From assembly GCA_018398585.1 (NCBI GenBank), contig JAGTTD010000010.1, positions 23,941,739 to 24,005,738 of the forward strand: DNA of 64,000 nt. Direction: 5' to 3'. This DNA is from Simmondsia chinensis. Lineage: Eukaryota; Streptophyta; Magnoliopsida; Caryophyllales; Simmondsiaceae. The notes under the pieces were generated by a model, which was given only the letters and a program-made list of their open reading frames with translations, was not told where the DNA came from and ran no database searches. Below are positions 55,270 to 64,000 of this stretch, in pieces (position 1 is the stretch's first letter; every line of letters starts with the position of its first letter). The position numbers were made by a program, and so were the translations under genes.

Positions 55270-55913
55270 CCATTAATTACACTTGAAGCATAGCTTTTGT
55301 GCCTTTTATCCTCCAAACTCAATGCTTTAGTTCCATCAAGAGCAACTTGCTACAGGGGAGCCTCCAACTGACTCCTTTGACTCACTGCAGAGTTGATTGA
55401 TACCGTAGATTCAAGCTACCTTGCCTTTGAATAATCTTTAGACAGTGTGGGAGGATTAAGTGCCTCGACTAGATTCTTAATCTTGGGTTTGAGGCCACTA
55501 ATGAAGCCAACAACGTAATAGGCCTTTGCTTCCAAATTTAAGGACATCATTCTTGCCTTCAAATTTTCAAACCGAGTCATGTATTTTTTGACACTACTCA
55601 TTTAAGCTAGCTTGTTGAAATTGTCCACTACGATCTTCGTCTCCGTATCTTTCAGACAATTCATCCACAAATTCCTGCCAAGTTATAGATGGATTGCCAA
55701 GGATTAAGCTATGATACCAAACTTCTTGATCTCCTTGCAAATAAATTGCAACCAATTCAACCTTCTATACCTCTAGAATAGCATAGAACCTCAAGTATCT
55801 TTTACATCATCTTATCCAATATTGTGGTTGTGTACCATCAAAAGCATCCATTTCAGCTTTAGGCTGTCGAAAACCAGCCCTTCTCACCCCAACCATTGAT
55901 TGCGCTTGCTCTT
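55270..55913 (-). pseudogene. E8 gag, C-terminal part
   Basis: Minus strand: GVRRAGFRQPKAEMDAFDGT near 55890-55840, several broken frames over WYHSLILGNPSITWQEFVDE-like sequence, then 55601-55416 VKKYMTRFENLKARM, VGFISGLKPKIKNLVEALNP. It ends in scattered frames without a zinc knuckle. Confidence 0.8.
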
Positions 55914-56217
55914 TGTTATGATCTTTAATTAGATAGCAAATTCTATTCAAGTTTAGGCGGGAAAGGAAGTTAGTGAAGTCAAGTTAGTTGTTATTTGGTC
56001 TTTTTTGGGCAGCTGTTGCTTTTGACGGTTTAATTGGTTCAATCTTGTATAAATAAGTAAGCTCTAGCTTATATTGATCATTGTTAAATGAAATCAAACT
56101 TCTATTCTTTTCTCATCTCTTAATTCTTTCTACTTTCTCATCTCGTTCACTTCTTTCCCTCATCTAAACCCTAACTCAATTCTAGTTATGATCTAAGATC
56201 GTTCTTGAATCATAATA
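55914..56217 (+). repeat. E9 5' LTR
   Basis: TGTTATGATCTTTAATTAG to GAATCATAATA; TATAAATA at 56048-56055, CT-rich end. Confidence 0.93.
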
Positions 56218-56219
56218 AT

Positions 56220-56232
56220 TGGTATCTGAGCA
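56220..56232 (+). promoter_or_regulatory. E9 primer-binding site, tRNA-iMet
   Basis: TTGGTATCTGAGC, one mismatch from the consensus. Confidence 0.92.
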
Positions 56233-56602
56233 ATTAGCTCTAAATTGCACATAATTGAGCTGAATTAGTGTATGATCTGTGATTAAGTAGCTGAAATTCG
56301 TCTAGAGTTCTTGTTTGCTGCGACTTGCTTGTTACGGATCGAGCAAATTATCAAATTGAGTTGGAATTCAAGTGATCCTGCTTGGAACAATTGATCCCCA
56401 AACTAGGATCCATAGTAGATGAGTGCATTTACATAACAATTAGCTATATTTCGACTGCAAGTTTGAATAACGGATCCTTAATCAAGGATCCTTAAAATCT
56501 GAGTGCAATAACATAACAAACAAGAACTTAATTCCAATATTGCGATCTGTCCATGGCTTGTTGCCTTTGCAGATACAACAGTACGGTTTTTGCTTCAAAA
56601 TC

Positions 56603-57766
56603 ATGCCTATAACCAAGTTTGGAGCTACTACATATGCAGCTGCAGTGGCTGGGGATGAAGCAGGAGCTATTAGAGATGTTACAGCCGCAGGACAAGCTGA
56701 TACGATTGCCCATATTGCTAGACAAGTCAACACCATTGTCTTGTCTCTTTAACACAATCGTGAGGCTACACAGAGTCTCTCCACACATGCTATTGGAATG
56801 CAGCAACAATTGGATAGGCAAGGATTAGCTCTTGAGGAAACATAGAACCTTCACACTCAAGTCAATCAGATCCAGTAGCAACTAGACAGACAAGGCACAT
56901 CAGTTGGTGTTTTGAGACCAGCTAGCCAGTTGCACTCTCCAATTGTTCAAACTACTTCTGAGGGTAGTGGAGATGTAACAAATACAAATGTGATATGAAG
57001 CAGTGGGTTCAGACAACCACGAATTGATATGGAAATCTTTGATGGAGTACAGCCATAGTCTTGGATTAGAAGATGTGAGTGGTAGTTCAACTTCTACCAC
57101 ATAACTGAGGCTGAAAAGGTGGATTTGGCAGTAGTATATCTGAAAGGCGATCAAGAGATTTGGTATTTGGGCCTGATGATGGGCAGTGCTCCTATCACTT
57201 AGGCTAAATTTGTTAAATAAATCTATGAACACTATGGAGAGGAGGACCTTGGTGACATTGTTGATAGTTTCAGCAAGGTAATTCACCACAGTGAAGGAAT
57301 ACATGACAAAGTTAAAGATATTGAGAGCAAGAATGTTGACTGCTCATTCGGAAACCACTAAATCCTACTACGTTTCAAGCTTTATCAGTGGCTTGAAATT
57401 CAAGATTAAGAATTTGGTGAAAACTCTAGAGCCTACAACTCTTTCTTATGCTTATTCCAAGGCATGACTCTTTGAAAATACAATCTTATCTTTTATTGAA
57501 GGAGCTAGATCCAGAGGTGGACAAGGAAATTCAGCATCAAATTCCTCCGGGCCATCTGGTGGCTCAAGAAACCAAAGTATGAAAGAGAAAAAGGCTCAAC
57601 GCTTGTGCTACAAATTTTATCAGAAGTACTTTTTTGGTCACAAGTATAATCCTAAGCTCCTAATGGCAATCACTGGAGTTGAATATGAGGAAGATTTGGA
57701 GGACCTTCAGGGATTTGCAGATGACACAGACGAGCTGGAAGTCTAAGAACAGAATGAATTGAGGAC
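56603..57766 (+). pseudogene. E9 gag
   Basis: ATG 56603 (MPITKFGATTYAAAVAGDEA). A glutamine-rich coiled coil follows with stops. SSGFRQPRIDMEIFDGVQP starts the capsid core, then FNFYHITEAEKVDLAVVYLK, HYGEEDLGDIVDSFSKV; after a frame change near 57285 the later part is in another frame (SSFISGLKFKIKNLV). Zinc knuckle reduced to CYKFYQKYFFGHKYNPK: the second Cys is Phe. Confidence 0.88.
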
Positions 57767-58180
57767 TTGGATGAAGATGAGCTCAGAATTTCAATACAAG
57801 CTTTAACTGGTGAAGGTTTCCATAACACTATTAGAATCAAAGGTGAGGTTGGACAACGGTCAATATTGATCTTGGTGGATAGTGGTAGTACTCATAGTTT
57901 TGTGGATCCTAAGGTCATTCGTGCATTTAGACATGAGATGATCAAAACCAATCCTTTGACAGTTATGGTGGCGGATGGAAATTCTATTTTAACTCAGACC
58001 AAGTGTAAACAGTTCTCATGGCTGATGCAAAAGCACATTTTCACTTATGATTTTCGTGTGTTGAGACTTGGAGGGTGTGATATGGTCATAGGGGTGGATT
58101 GGATGAAGGCCATAAGCCCAATTGTGTTTGATTTTGCTGAACTCACTATCTCATTTGATAGAAATGGCCAAAAGGTGTTG
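57767..58180 (+). pseudogene. E9 aspartic protease
   Basis: The 57767-58474 frame is open for 235 codons. ALTGEGFHNTIRIKGEVGQR, LILVDSGSTHSFVDPKVI (consensus DSGST intact), NPLTVMVADGNSILTQTKC, YDFRVLRLGGCDMVIGVDWM. No lost key residue is visible; it is the most intact protease of the chromodomain elements here. Confidence 0.9.
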
Positions 58181-59100
58181 TTGCAAGGCATTAAAGAGCA
58201 AGGGAGATTGCAGCTTATGACTAGTAAAGGTCTGGAAAGTGTTTTAAGGAAAAAGAATTATCAATGGATTGGGCATTTGTTCTCCATTGGATCAGCTACG
58301 ACTGTGCAAGATGAGCAGCAGCACCCTGAGTTACTTAGGCTTTTTCATGCTTATAGTCATCTATTTGAACAGCCTACTGCTCTTCCTCCTGCAAGGACCT
58401 TGGACCATGCAACACCATTAAGGAATGATGCTCAGCCAGTAAGTTTGAGGCCTTATAAGTGTTCTCATTCCTAAAAAGATGAGATAGAACACCAGGTGGA
58501 TGATCTTCTCAAAACTCACTTTATTCGGCATAGCCATAGCCCATTTACATCACCAGTGATTTTAGTGAAGAAGAAGGACGGAACTTCAAGAATGTGTATT
58601 GATTATAGACACCTTAACTCTCTTACAATTAAGGACAAATTTCCTATACCTGTTATTGATGATCTGCTTGATGAGTTGCATGGCACTAGCTATTTTTCCA
58701 AGCTAGGCTTGAGACAAAGATACTACCAAGTTAGAGTCAAGAGTGAAGACCTTCACAAGACTGCATTTCGCACTCGCCATGGACACTATGAGTTTGTGGT
58801 AATGCCTTTTGGGTTGTCTAATGCTCCAGCAACCTTTCAATCACTTATGAACGAGGTGTTCAAGAACTACTTGAGGAAGTTCATGCTAGTTTTCTTTGAT
58901 GACATTTTGATATATAGCCCTTCTTACGACAGTCATTGGATCCACCTTCAACAAGTGTTTGAGCTCATGAGGCAGCATCAGATGTATGCTAAATTGTTTA
59001 AGTGTACCTTTGCAAGTTCTCAAGTGGAGCATTTGGGACATGTGGTATCCAAGCAAGGGGTTGCTACAGACCTAGCAAAGATAAAAGCTATGTAAGAGTG
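58181..59100 (+). pseudogene. E9 reverse transcriptase
   Basis: LFHAYSHLFEQPTALPPART, LRPYKCSHS then a stop at 58472, and 58496-59095 open: [40 protein letters not shown], where KLDL is changed to KLGL (first catalytic Asp to Gly), [26 protein letters not shown] (FDD kept), LGHVVSKQGVATD. Confidence 0.9.
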
Positions 59101-59690
59101 GCCGGTGCCCACATATGTCAAGCAATTAATGAGTTTTTTGGGATTAACTGGTTATTATCACAAATTTATCTCAGGCTACAGTTTAAATGGCAAGACCTTT
59201 AACAGAGTTACTTAAGAAAGATGCACTTGAATGGAATGATTTAGCAGAAACAGCTTTTGAAAGACTCAAAACAGTTATGTGTACAACTCCAGTGTTAGCC
59301 ATGCGGGATTTCAAGCTTCCTTTTGTGATGGAAACAGATGGAAGCAGTCTTAGAGTGGGAGTTGTACTTTCTCAAGAAGGGAAACCAATTACTTACCTTA
59401 GTTAAGCATTAGGTCCCAGGAACTTGAGATTGTCAATTTATGAGAAAGGGTATTTAGCAATTCTTCTTCCAGTGCAAAAGTGGAGGCATTAACTTGAGGG
59501 GCACCACTTCGTTATCAAAACTGACCATCAAAGTTTGAAGTACCTCTTAGAGCAGAAAATCACTACAAGAGTGCAATGCAAGGGGCTCATGAAGATGTTG
59601 GGGTTGGATTATTTGATTAAGTATAAATCAGGCAGAGAAAATGTAGTAGCACGTGCTTTATCACGCTGTCAAGAAGTAAGTGAGCAGGCT
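59101..59690 (+). pseudogene. E9 RT connection and RNase H
   Basis: 59101-59186 [19 protein letters not shown] connection in shifted frame. 59187-59405 [37 protein letters not shown] (Asp kept). Stops, then 59535-59690 YLLEQKITTRVQ, GLDYLIKYKSGRENVVARAL (canonical ADALSR; the last Asp is Arg). Confidence 0.88.
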
Positions 59691-60586
59691 AAGTGCAGTG
59701 TTGTATCAGTAACCATTCCTTCCTGGGTTGAAGAGGTTTTGCAAACCTATGATGGAGATGTATTTTCTCAAGATTGCATCCTCACGGCTCAAGTCAAGTC
59801 CTCTGCTAGTTTTGAATCAGGGATAACGGTGAGCAATGGGTTGATTAAAGTAAAAGGGAGGATCTACATTGGGACTTGTACGGGTTTAAGGCAGCAAATA
59901 GTCCCAGCAGTTCACTGTTCTTCTTGGGGTGGACTTGAAGGTATTAAGGGAACCTATCAGCGGCTTAAGCAGTATTTTTATTGGGTTGGGATGAAGATAG
60001 ATGCAGCAAGAGTTGTGAAGTTTGCCAATAGACTAAAAGTGATCGTGTTCCTTACCAAGGATTATTGCAACCATTACCCCTTCCAGAGAGAGCTTGGTAA
60101 CATATAAGCATTGATTTCATCGAAGGCTTGCCTAAGTCTGAGGGGAAGGAAGTATTATGGGTTGTGGTTGATAGATTCACTAAGTTTGGACACTTCATTG
60201 GGCTCAATCATCCCATTACAGTGGCTAAACTTGCCAAGATGTTCTTGGATCCAATATACCACCTTTATGGATTACCTCAGTCGATTACTTCTGATCGTGA
60301 CAAACTATTCATCAGCCACTTCTAGGCTGAGTTGTTTGGATTGTTAGGCACAACACTTGCTTTAAGTTCTTCTTACCATCCTCAAATAGATGGCCAGACC
60401 GAATGAGTGAATCAATGCTTGGAGCAGTATTTATGCCGCATGACTTTCATTCATCCTAAACACCGGTTTTGTTGGCTTGCCTTGGCGGAGTATCGGTATA
60501 ATAGGCAGACACTTTCAACCATTAAGACTACTCCTTTTAAGGCATTGCATGGCTATGATCCTCCCTCACCAATGGGCCTTTAAGGA
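59691..60586 (+). pseudogene. E9 integrase core
   Basis: NGLIKVKGRIYIGTCTGLRQ, HCSSWGGLEGIKGTYQRLK (the second zinc His is Leu). A frame change at about 60020. ISIDFIEGLPKSEGKEVLWV (first Asp), ITSDRDKLFISHF (second Asp), stop, SSSYHPQIDGQTE-stop (Glu kept), then YRYNRQTLSTIKTTPFKALH. Confidence 0.88.
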
Positions 60587-61140
60587 GTGGAGTCTTCTGT
60601 TACAGAAGTATCAAAATTACTGAAGCGAAGAAGGCAGTTAATGATGCAGCTCAAAGACAATTTGCAACTGGCCCAATCTCGAATGAAACTTTTTGCAGAT
60701 AAGGATAGAATTGACAAATCCTTTGATGTAGGTGACAAGGTTTATTTGAAGTTGCAGCCTTATAGGCAATCCTCAGTGGCTATACGCAAGAATGTGAAGC
60801 TGGGAGCACGCTATTTTAGACCCTTCAAGATATTGCAGCGGGTAGGAGAGGCTGCTTACAAGTTAGACCTGCCTCCTGACTGCTTGGTGCACCCTGTGTT
60901 TCACGTTTCACTTTTGAAGAAGCACATACAAGAAGGATTTTGCAGCTCTTTGTCTCCTCCAGATATAGCCAAAGATGGAAGCATCTTGCAATCTCCTACA
61001 GCTATTACTTGCAACAAGACCAAGTTCAACCTTACAGCAGACCGTGGAAGCTTTGGTTCAATGGACTAATTTGGATGAAGAGTACAACACTTGGGAGTCC
61101 GTGCCTTTTCTTAGAAGTTAGTTTCCCCATTTCCGTTCTT
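60587..61140 (+). pseudogene. E9 integrase C-terminus and chromodomain
   Basis: 60587-61000 open: SRMKLFADKDRIDKSFDVGD, YLKLQPYRQSSVAIRKNVKL, YFRPFKILQRVGEAAYKLDL (GPY/F), HPVFHVSLLKKH. After a frame change near 61010, ALVQWTNLDEEYNTWESV is the chromodomain, then a stop before FPHFRS. Hairpin 61134-61153 and polypurine tract 61159-61171 (AAGGGGAGGGGAT) follow. Confidence 0.88.
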
Positions 61141-61171
61141 GAGGCCAAGAATGTCTTGAAGGGGAGGGGAT

Positions 61172-61489
61172 TATTATAATCGTTAATTAGCTAGCAAATT
61201 CTATTGTTAGAAGTCTTGTTGAAGTTTAGGCGAGAAAGGTAGTTAGTGAAGTCAAGTTAGTTGTTAGTTGGTCTTTTTGGGCAGCTGTTGCTTTTGGCGG
61301 TTTAATTCGTTCAATCTTGTATAAATAAGCAAGCTCCAGCTTGTATTGATCATTGTTAAATGAAATCAAACTTCTATTCTTTTCTCATCTCTTAATTCTT
61401 TCTACTTTCTCATCTCTTTCACTTCTTTCCCTCATCTAAACCCTAACTCAATTCTAGATATGATTCAAGATCGTTCTTGAATCATAACG
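61172..61489 (+). repeat. E9 3' LTR
   Basis: TATTATAATCGTTAATTAG (terminal TG changed to TA) to GAATCATAACG; TATAAATA at 61320-61327. Confidence 0.92.
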
Positions 61490-61975
61490 TTCTCCTATCG
61501 ATCTATTAACTAGATGATCTAAAGGCCTAACTAGACAAGGTCCAACAGCTGCATTCCCGGGACCAGTAGAAGTGGATGGTACTAAAGTTCTTTCTTAATG
61601 ATGCACCGTAGGTAGAATGCTAGCACCAACTAGAAGAGGTTGCCTATTAATTTGCTCTTGCAATCCTTGAATCCACTGTTGTGTAGCTTGCCTATTAATT
61701 TGCTCTTGCAATCCTTGAATCTGATGTTGTGTTTGATGTGATATAAGATACAATTTTTTATCTAACTTTTGATCCAACCTTTGATCTAGCTTTTGATCCA
61801 ATGTTTCTATGAACCTCACTTCCATCTCTTACATATCACGCTTCCATTGCTCAAACTGAATAGCTTGAATGTCTCCCGTTACAACAGTCACACTAGCTCT
61901 AGCATTAGTGGCAAGTCTAGCAGTAACTCCAGCATAAGTAGCAACATTAGCTCCAGTTGTCACTCCTCAAGCCAT
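61490..61975 (-). pseudogene. E8 gag, N-terminal part
   Basis: Minus strand from ATG 61975: MA-stop-GVTTGANVATYAGVTA, matching the gag start of E3, E5 and E7. A heptad-like stretch LDQKLDQRLDQKLDKKLY follows, then a duplicated 16-codon unit containing IQGLQEQINRQ (DNA copies at 61640-61673 and 61688-61721). It breaks at the E9 insertion and resumes at 55913. Confidence 0.85.
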
Positions 61976-62445
61976 TGCTAAAGCTTCTTTGTGTATTGAA
62001 TAGAAATTCAGTAAGATCAAGTGCAACTTCAGCTAAAATTTTAGTAATGAAAGATTTGAGGTAAATGCAGTAAGGTCAATATAGATTCAGCTGAATCAAA
62101 TACAATTCCAGCATGATTGATGAGCTTTTGAACCAAATCACATGAGTTCAGCTACCAAATCACAATAGCATCAAGTTTTGAACTGAAATCTTGATGAAAC
62201 GCGATCTGCCAATAGCATTTGATGTCAAATTCAGCACGAACTTGATCAAATACAACACGATCTTGATCAAATACGACAGATCTTAAATCAAGTACAACAT
62301 TATCTTAAATGTTTTGAATGTCTCAATATAGCACGATCTTGATGAAATACAATATGATCAAGAATTTTCACCTCAAATAAGCTTGATATAATGCTAATAG
62401 AATCAAATTGAATTCAATTCAACTAAATAACAAGCAAATTCACAA
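61976..62445 (-). other. E8 leader
   Basis: No coding. Rich in GATCAAATAC and CTTGATCAAAT words in several copies (62220-62360), similar to the E4 leader in word use. Confidence 0.6.
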
Positions 62446-62457
62446 GCTCTGATACCA
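62446..62457 (-). promoter_or_regulatory. E8 primer-binding site, initiator tRNA-Met
   Basis: Minus strand TGGTATCAGAGC, two bases from the LTR. Confidence 0.95.
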
Positions 62458-62459
62458 AT

Positions 62460-62912
62460 TGTTATAATTCAAGGTAAACTTGAATCATAAACTAAGGATA
62501 GGAGAGTTTTAGATGAGGAAAAGTAGTGAAATAGGTGAAGATTAGAGAGAATTAGATGAGACTGAGAGAGAATAGAGAAGAGAAGTAGAAAGAACTGAGA
62601 GAGTAGTGGGAATTAGAGTTGACAGAAGAGTATCAAGATATTATCATTCATTAATGCCTTATTACAAAGCAAGACCAATTACTTATACTACTATCCTCAA
62701 CACAAGAGGCGGCTAAGCAAGGAAAATATCTAATCCAAATTCTAGCTATAGCCGACTTGACTAACTACTCACCAAGACTAATGCACCTAAACACACGGCT
62801 AAACACAACTAAAGAAGTAAAGGTGCTAATACATTTGAAATGACTACAAGATTATTACTTGACTACTACTAAAGGATTATTACTACTTAACTCCAATATG
62901 ACGATCATGAAA
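62460..62912 (-). repeat. E8 5' LTR (copy C)
   Basis: TGTTATAATTCAAGG to CGATCATGAAA on plus; pairs with copies A and B. Confidence 0.93.
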
Positions 62913-62917
62913 ATTGC

Positions 62918-64000
62918 TTTATGTCGTCACATTGATGACAATGCATGGTTTAGGTGTAGCGGTGAGGCTCATTTGCATGTGCTCGTTTTTTGTTAAATTT
63001 TTAACATTTTTTCTGCATTTTTTGCGTGCACTATATCCTTTTAGCCAAGTTTTTCCTTGATCTATGCATGGGTTATGATGATGGTGGGATTAATTGTCTA
63101 TTTCATTGTCTTACTTGCATGAAATTAAACGATTCTACTTCATACTTGTTAGTGAGTATTGTCAATTATTGTTGATATTAATTGGTTCTACTCATGCCGC
63201 GCACATATTCAATATGCATAGGACTTTCTTGTTGTGGAAAATCTAAAAAATTTGAGTAAACAATCCTATATGTCTTTAGTTTTGCAGGCTCTCCCTATTG
63301 GCTTATCCTAATGCTTACCTTTTAATGTTATGTAAAATACTTATTGATTAATGTCAAGTGTAATGTTGAAGTACGAGTTATCAAGAAATCCTAAAATTGG
63401 ACAAAAAAAAAAAAGAGGAAACAAAAAGGGAAAAAAAGTGAAAAAAAGGAAAAAAAAGAAAGAAAAAAAAGCTTGATCAAAAGCAAAAAAAGAAAAAAAA
63501 AGAAAAAGAAGAATAAAGTGAAAATTGATGTGCATCCATGATAAAGTTGTTCCTCTTGTGTATTATTTCAAGGTCAGAAATGTTATAAAGTGGTCGCCCA
63601 TATGCCACTTAGAATTCTCACCGTATGGGCATGTATTTAGGTGATTCAATAGTGTGGGTGTACAAAACTATGGTATATTTGATGAGATGCAAGAATCTGA
63701 GGAGATTCCATGGCATGAGATCAAATGTGCCTCATATTTACGTATTTTATTTCTCATTCAGCAATATTTTTGGCTTTTGCATGTGTGTTTTGTTGTAATC
63801 TAGGAACATTTTGGCTTAGAGTGCAACGGAGCAGACAAATGTTGAAAAGTGGAAGAATTAAGCGTAATCGAGGCATAATTGAAGACTACTTTGAAAAACC
63901 CAACCACATATGGAAAAGAAGGACCAATAAGGTTGTAATTCGGTAACTCAAATCGATCTCGTGGATAGCTGATACATATATATATATATGTATATTTCAT
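62918..64000 (+). other. E6 3' untranslated region, to window end
   Basis: CATTGATGACAATG (inverted repeat) and a weak purine tract at 62930-62967 match E2's 34035-34076. 63403-63515 is almost pure A with scattered G, a stretch I recall as common downstream of Athila pol. The sequence from 63725 on is reminiscent of LTR sequence but does not clearly match 35334 onward. TA repeats at 63976-63990. No frame of note. Confidence 0.55.
63403..63515 (+). repeat. A/G-rich low-complexity tract
   Basis: Runs of A broken by single or paired G, with few pyrimidines. Confidence 0.9.

Larger units (their letters stand above)
55914..61489 (+). mobile_element. E9: chromodomain Ty3/gypsy element, decayed
   Basis: LTRs of 304 and 318 bp. 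Flanks CTCTT (55909-55913) and TTCTC (61490-61494) differ by two transitions and are accepted as a worn duplication because E8's gag resumes on both sides. gag to chromodomain in order. Confidence 0.9.
54090..62912 (-). mobile_element. E8: gag-only chromodomain-family element with an extra LTR, holding E9
   Basis: Minus orientation: primer site (62446-62457) beside the right LTR, gag, and a purine tract beside the left LTR pair. Candidate duplication AATGC (54085-54089) and ATTGC (62913-62917), one mismatch. Without E9 the interior is about 1.95 kb and has gag but no pol. Two LTR copies stand in tandem on the left (54090-54546 and 54551-54936). Confidence 0.85.
35334..64000 (+). mobile_element. 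E6: Athila-type LTR retrotransposon, runs off the right edge
   Basis: 5' LTR, tRNA-Asp primer site 42583-42600, gag, protease, RT, RNase H, integrase (to 53842), then 3' untranslated sequence to the end. Interrupted by E5, E7 and E8 (with E9). Host parts add up to about 8.9 kb. No env-like frame is visible between integrase and the end, though Athila elements often carry one. The 3' LTR is not certainly reached. Confidence 0.85.

Noticed and set aside
63341..63535. Minus-strand phenylalanine-rich frame
   Set aside because: Antisense of the A/G-rich tract.
53843..64000. Env-like gene of the Athila element
   Set aside because: The host sequence after integrase, excluding E8 and E9, is about 1.3 kb without a usable frame or membrane-protein-like segment.

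Overview
The window looks like plant nuclear DNA, from an AT-rich intergenic region of an angiosperm (most likely a dicot), made almost wholly of nested and decayed retrotransposons. The evidence is plant-type Ty3/gypsy elements of the Athila/Tat and chromodomain lineages, Ty1/copia remains, primer-binding sites for tRNA-Asp and initiator tRNA-Met, a plant-type short non-LTR insertion, and a 5S-rRNA-headed SINE with a (TTG)n tail. I find no intact host gene, functional rRNA or tRNA gene, or CRISPR array. Every coding region is a pseudogene.

Layout. 1-11.3 kb is a decayed Ty1/copia element (+ strand; INT, RT and RH scraps at 8232-9743, 3' LTR from 9744), split by E1, a 6.7-kb non-autonomous Athila-like element (1546-8226, minus, target-site duplication (TSD) ATGTT). 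11.3-13.1 kb is unassigned; a solo LTR with TSD CAAGT lies at 13098-13466. 13.5-28.5 kb is the 3' part of a minus-strand Tat/Ogre-type element (RNase H end and integrase at 26965-28500, probable LTR leftwards). It carries the 5S-headed SINE (14419-14680) and chromodomain element E3 (14868-25651, minus, TSD GCAGT). E3's gag is split by E4 (19376-24354, plus, TSD TAATC), a non-autonomous element with a long unrecognised reading frame.

28.5-36 kb is E2, a plus-strand Athila-like element with gag and protease only, whose 5' LTR holds a 1.36-kb minus-strand LINE-like insertion with a 16-bp TSD. Its 3' LTR (from 35334) is followed by a primer-binding site, so the same LTR also serves as the 5' LTR of E6, a full Athila-type element (gag-PR-RT-RH-INT) that runs to the window end. 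E6 is interrupted three times: by E5 in its LTR (36071-41624, TSD GTCAC), by E7 in gag (44131-49453, TSD GAACG/GAATG), and by E8 in its 3' untranslated region (54090-62912, minus), which itself contains E9 (55914-61489, plus).

E3, E5, E7 and E9 are one clade of short-LTR chromodomain Ty3/gypsy elements (gag-PR-RT-RH-INT-chromodomain). E4 and E8 share its termini but lack pol, so they probably depended on such relatives. E1 and E2 lack RT and integrase and probably depended on an Athila-type partner like E6. The most unusual items are the E4 reading frame (about 920 codons, seven stops), the 5S-headed SINE, tandem tRNA-like units in E1 and E2, and a recurring TTGAGGACAA hairpin upstream of purine tracts.
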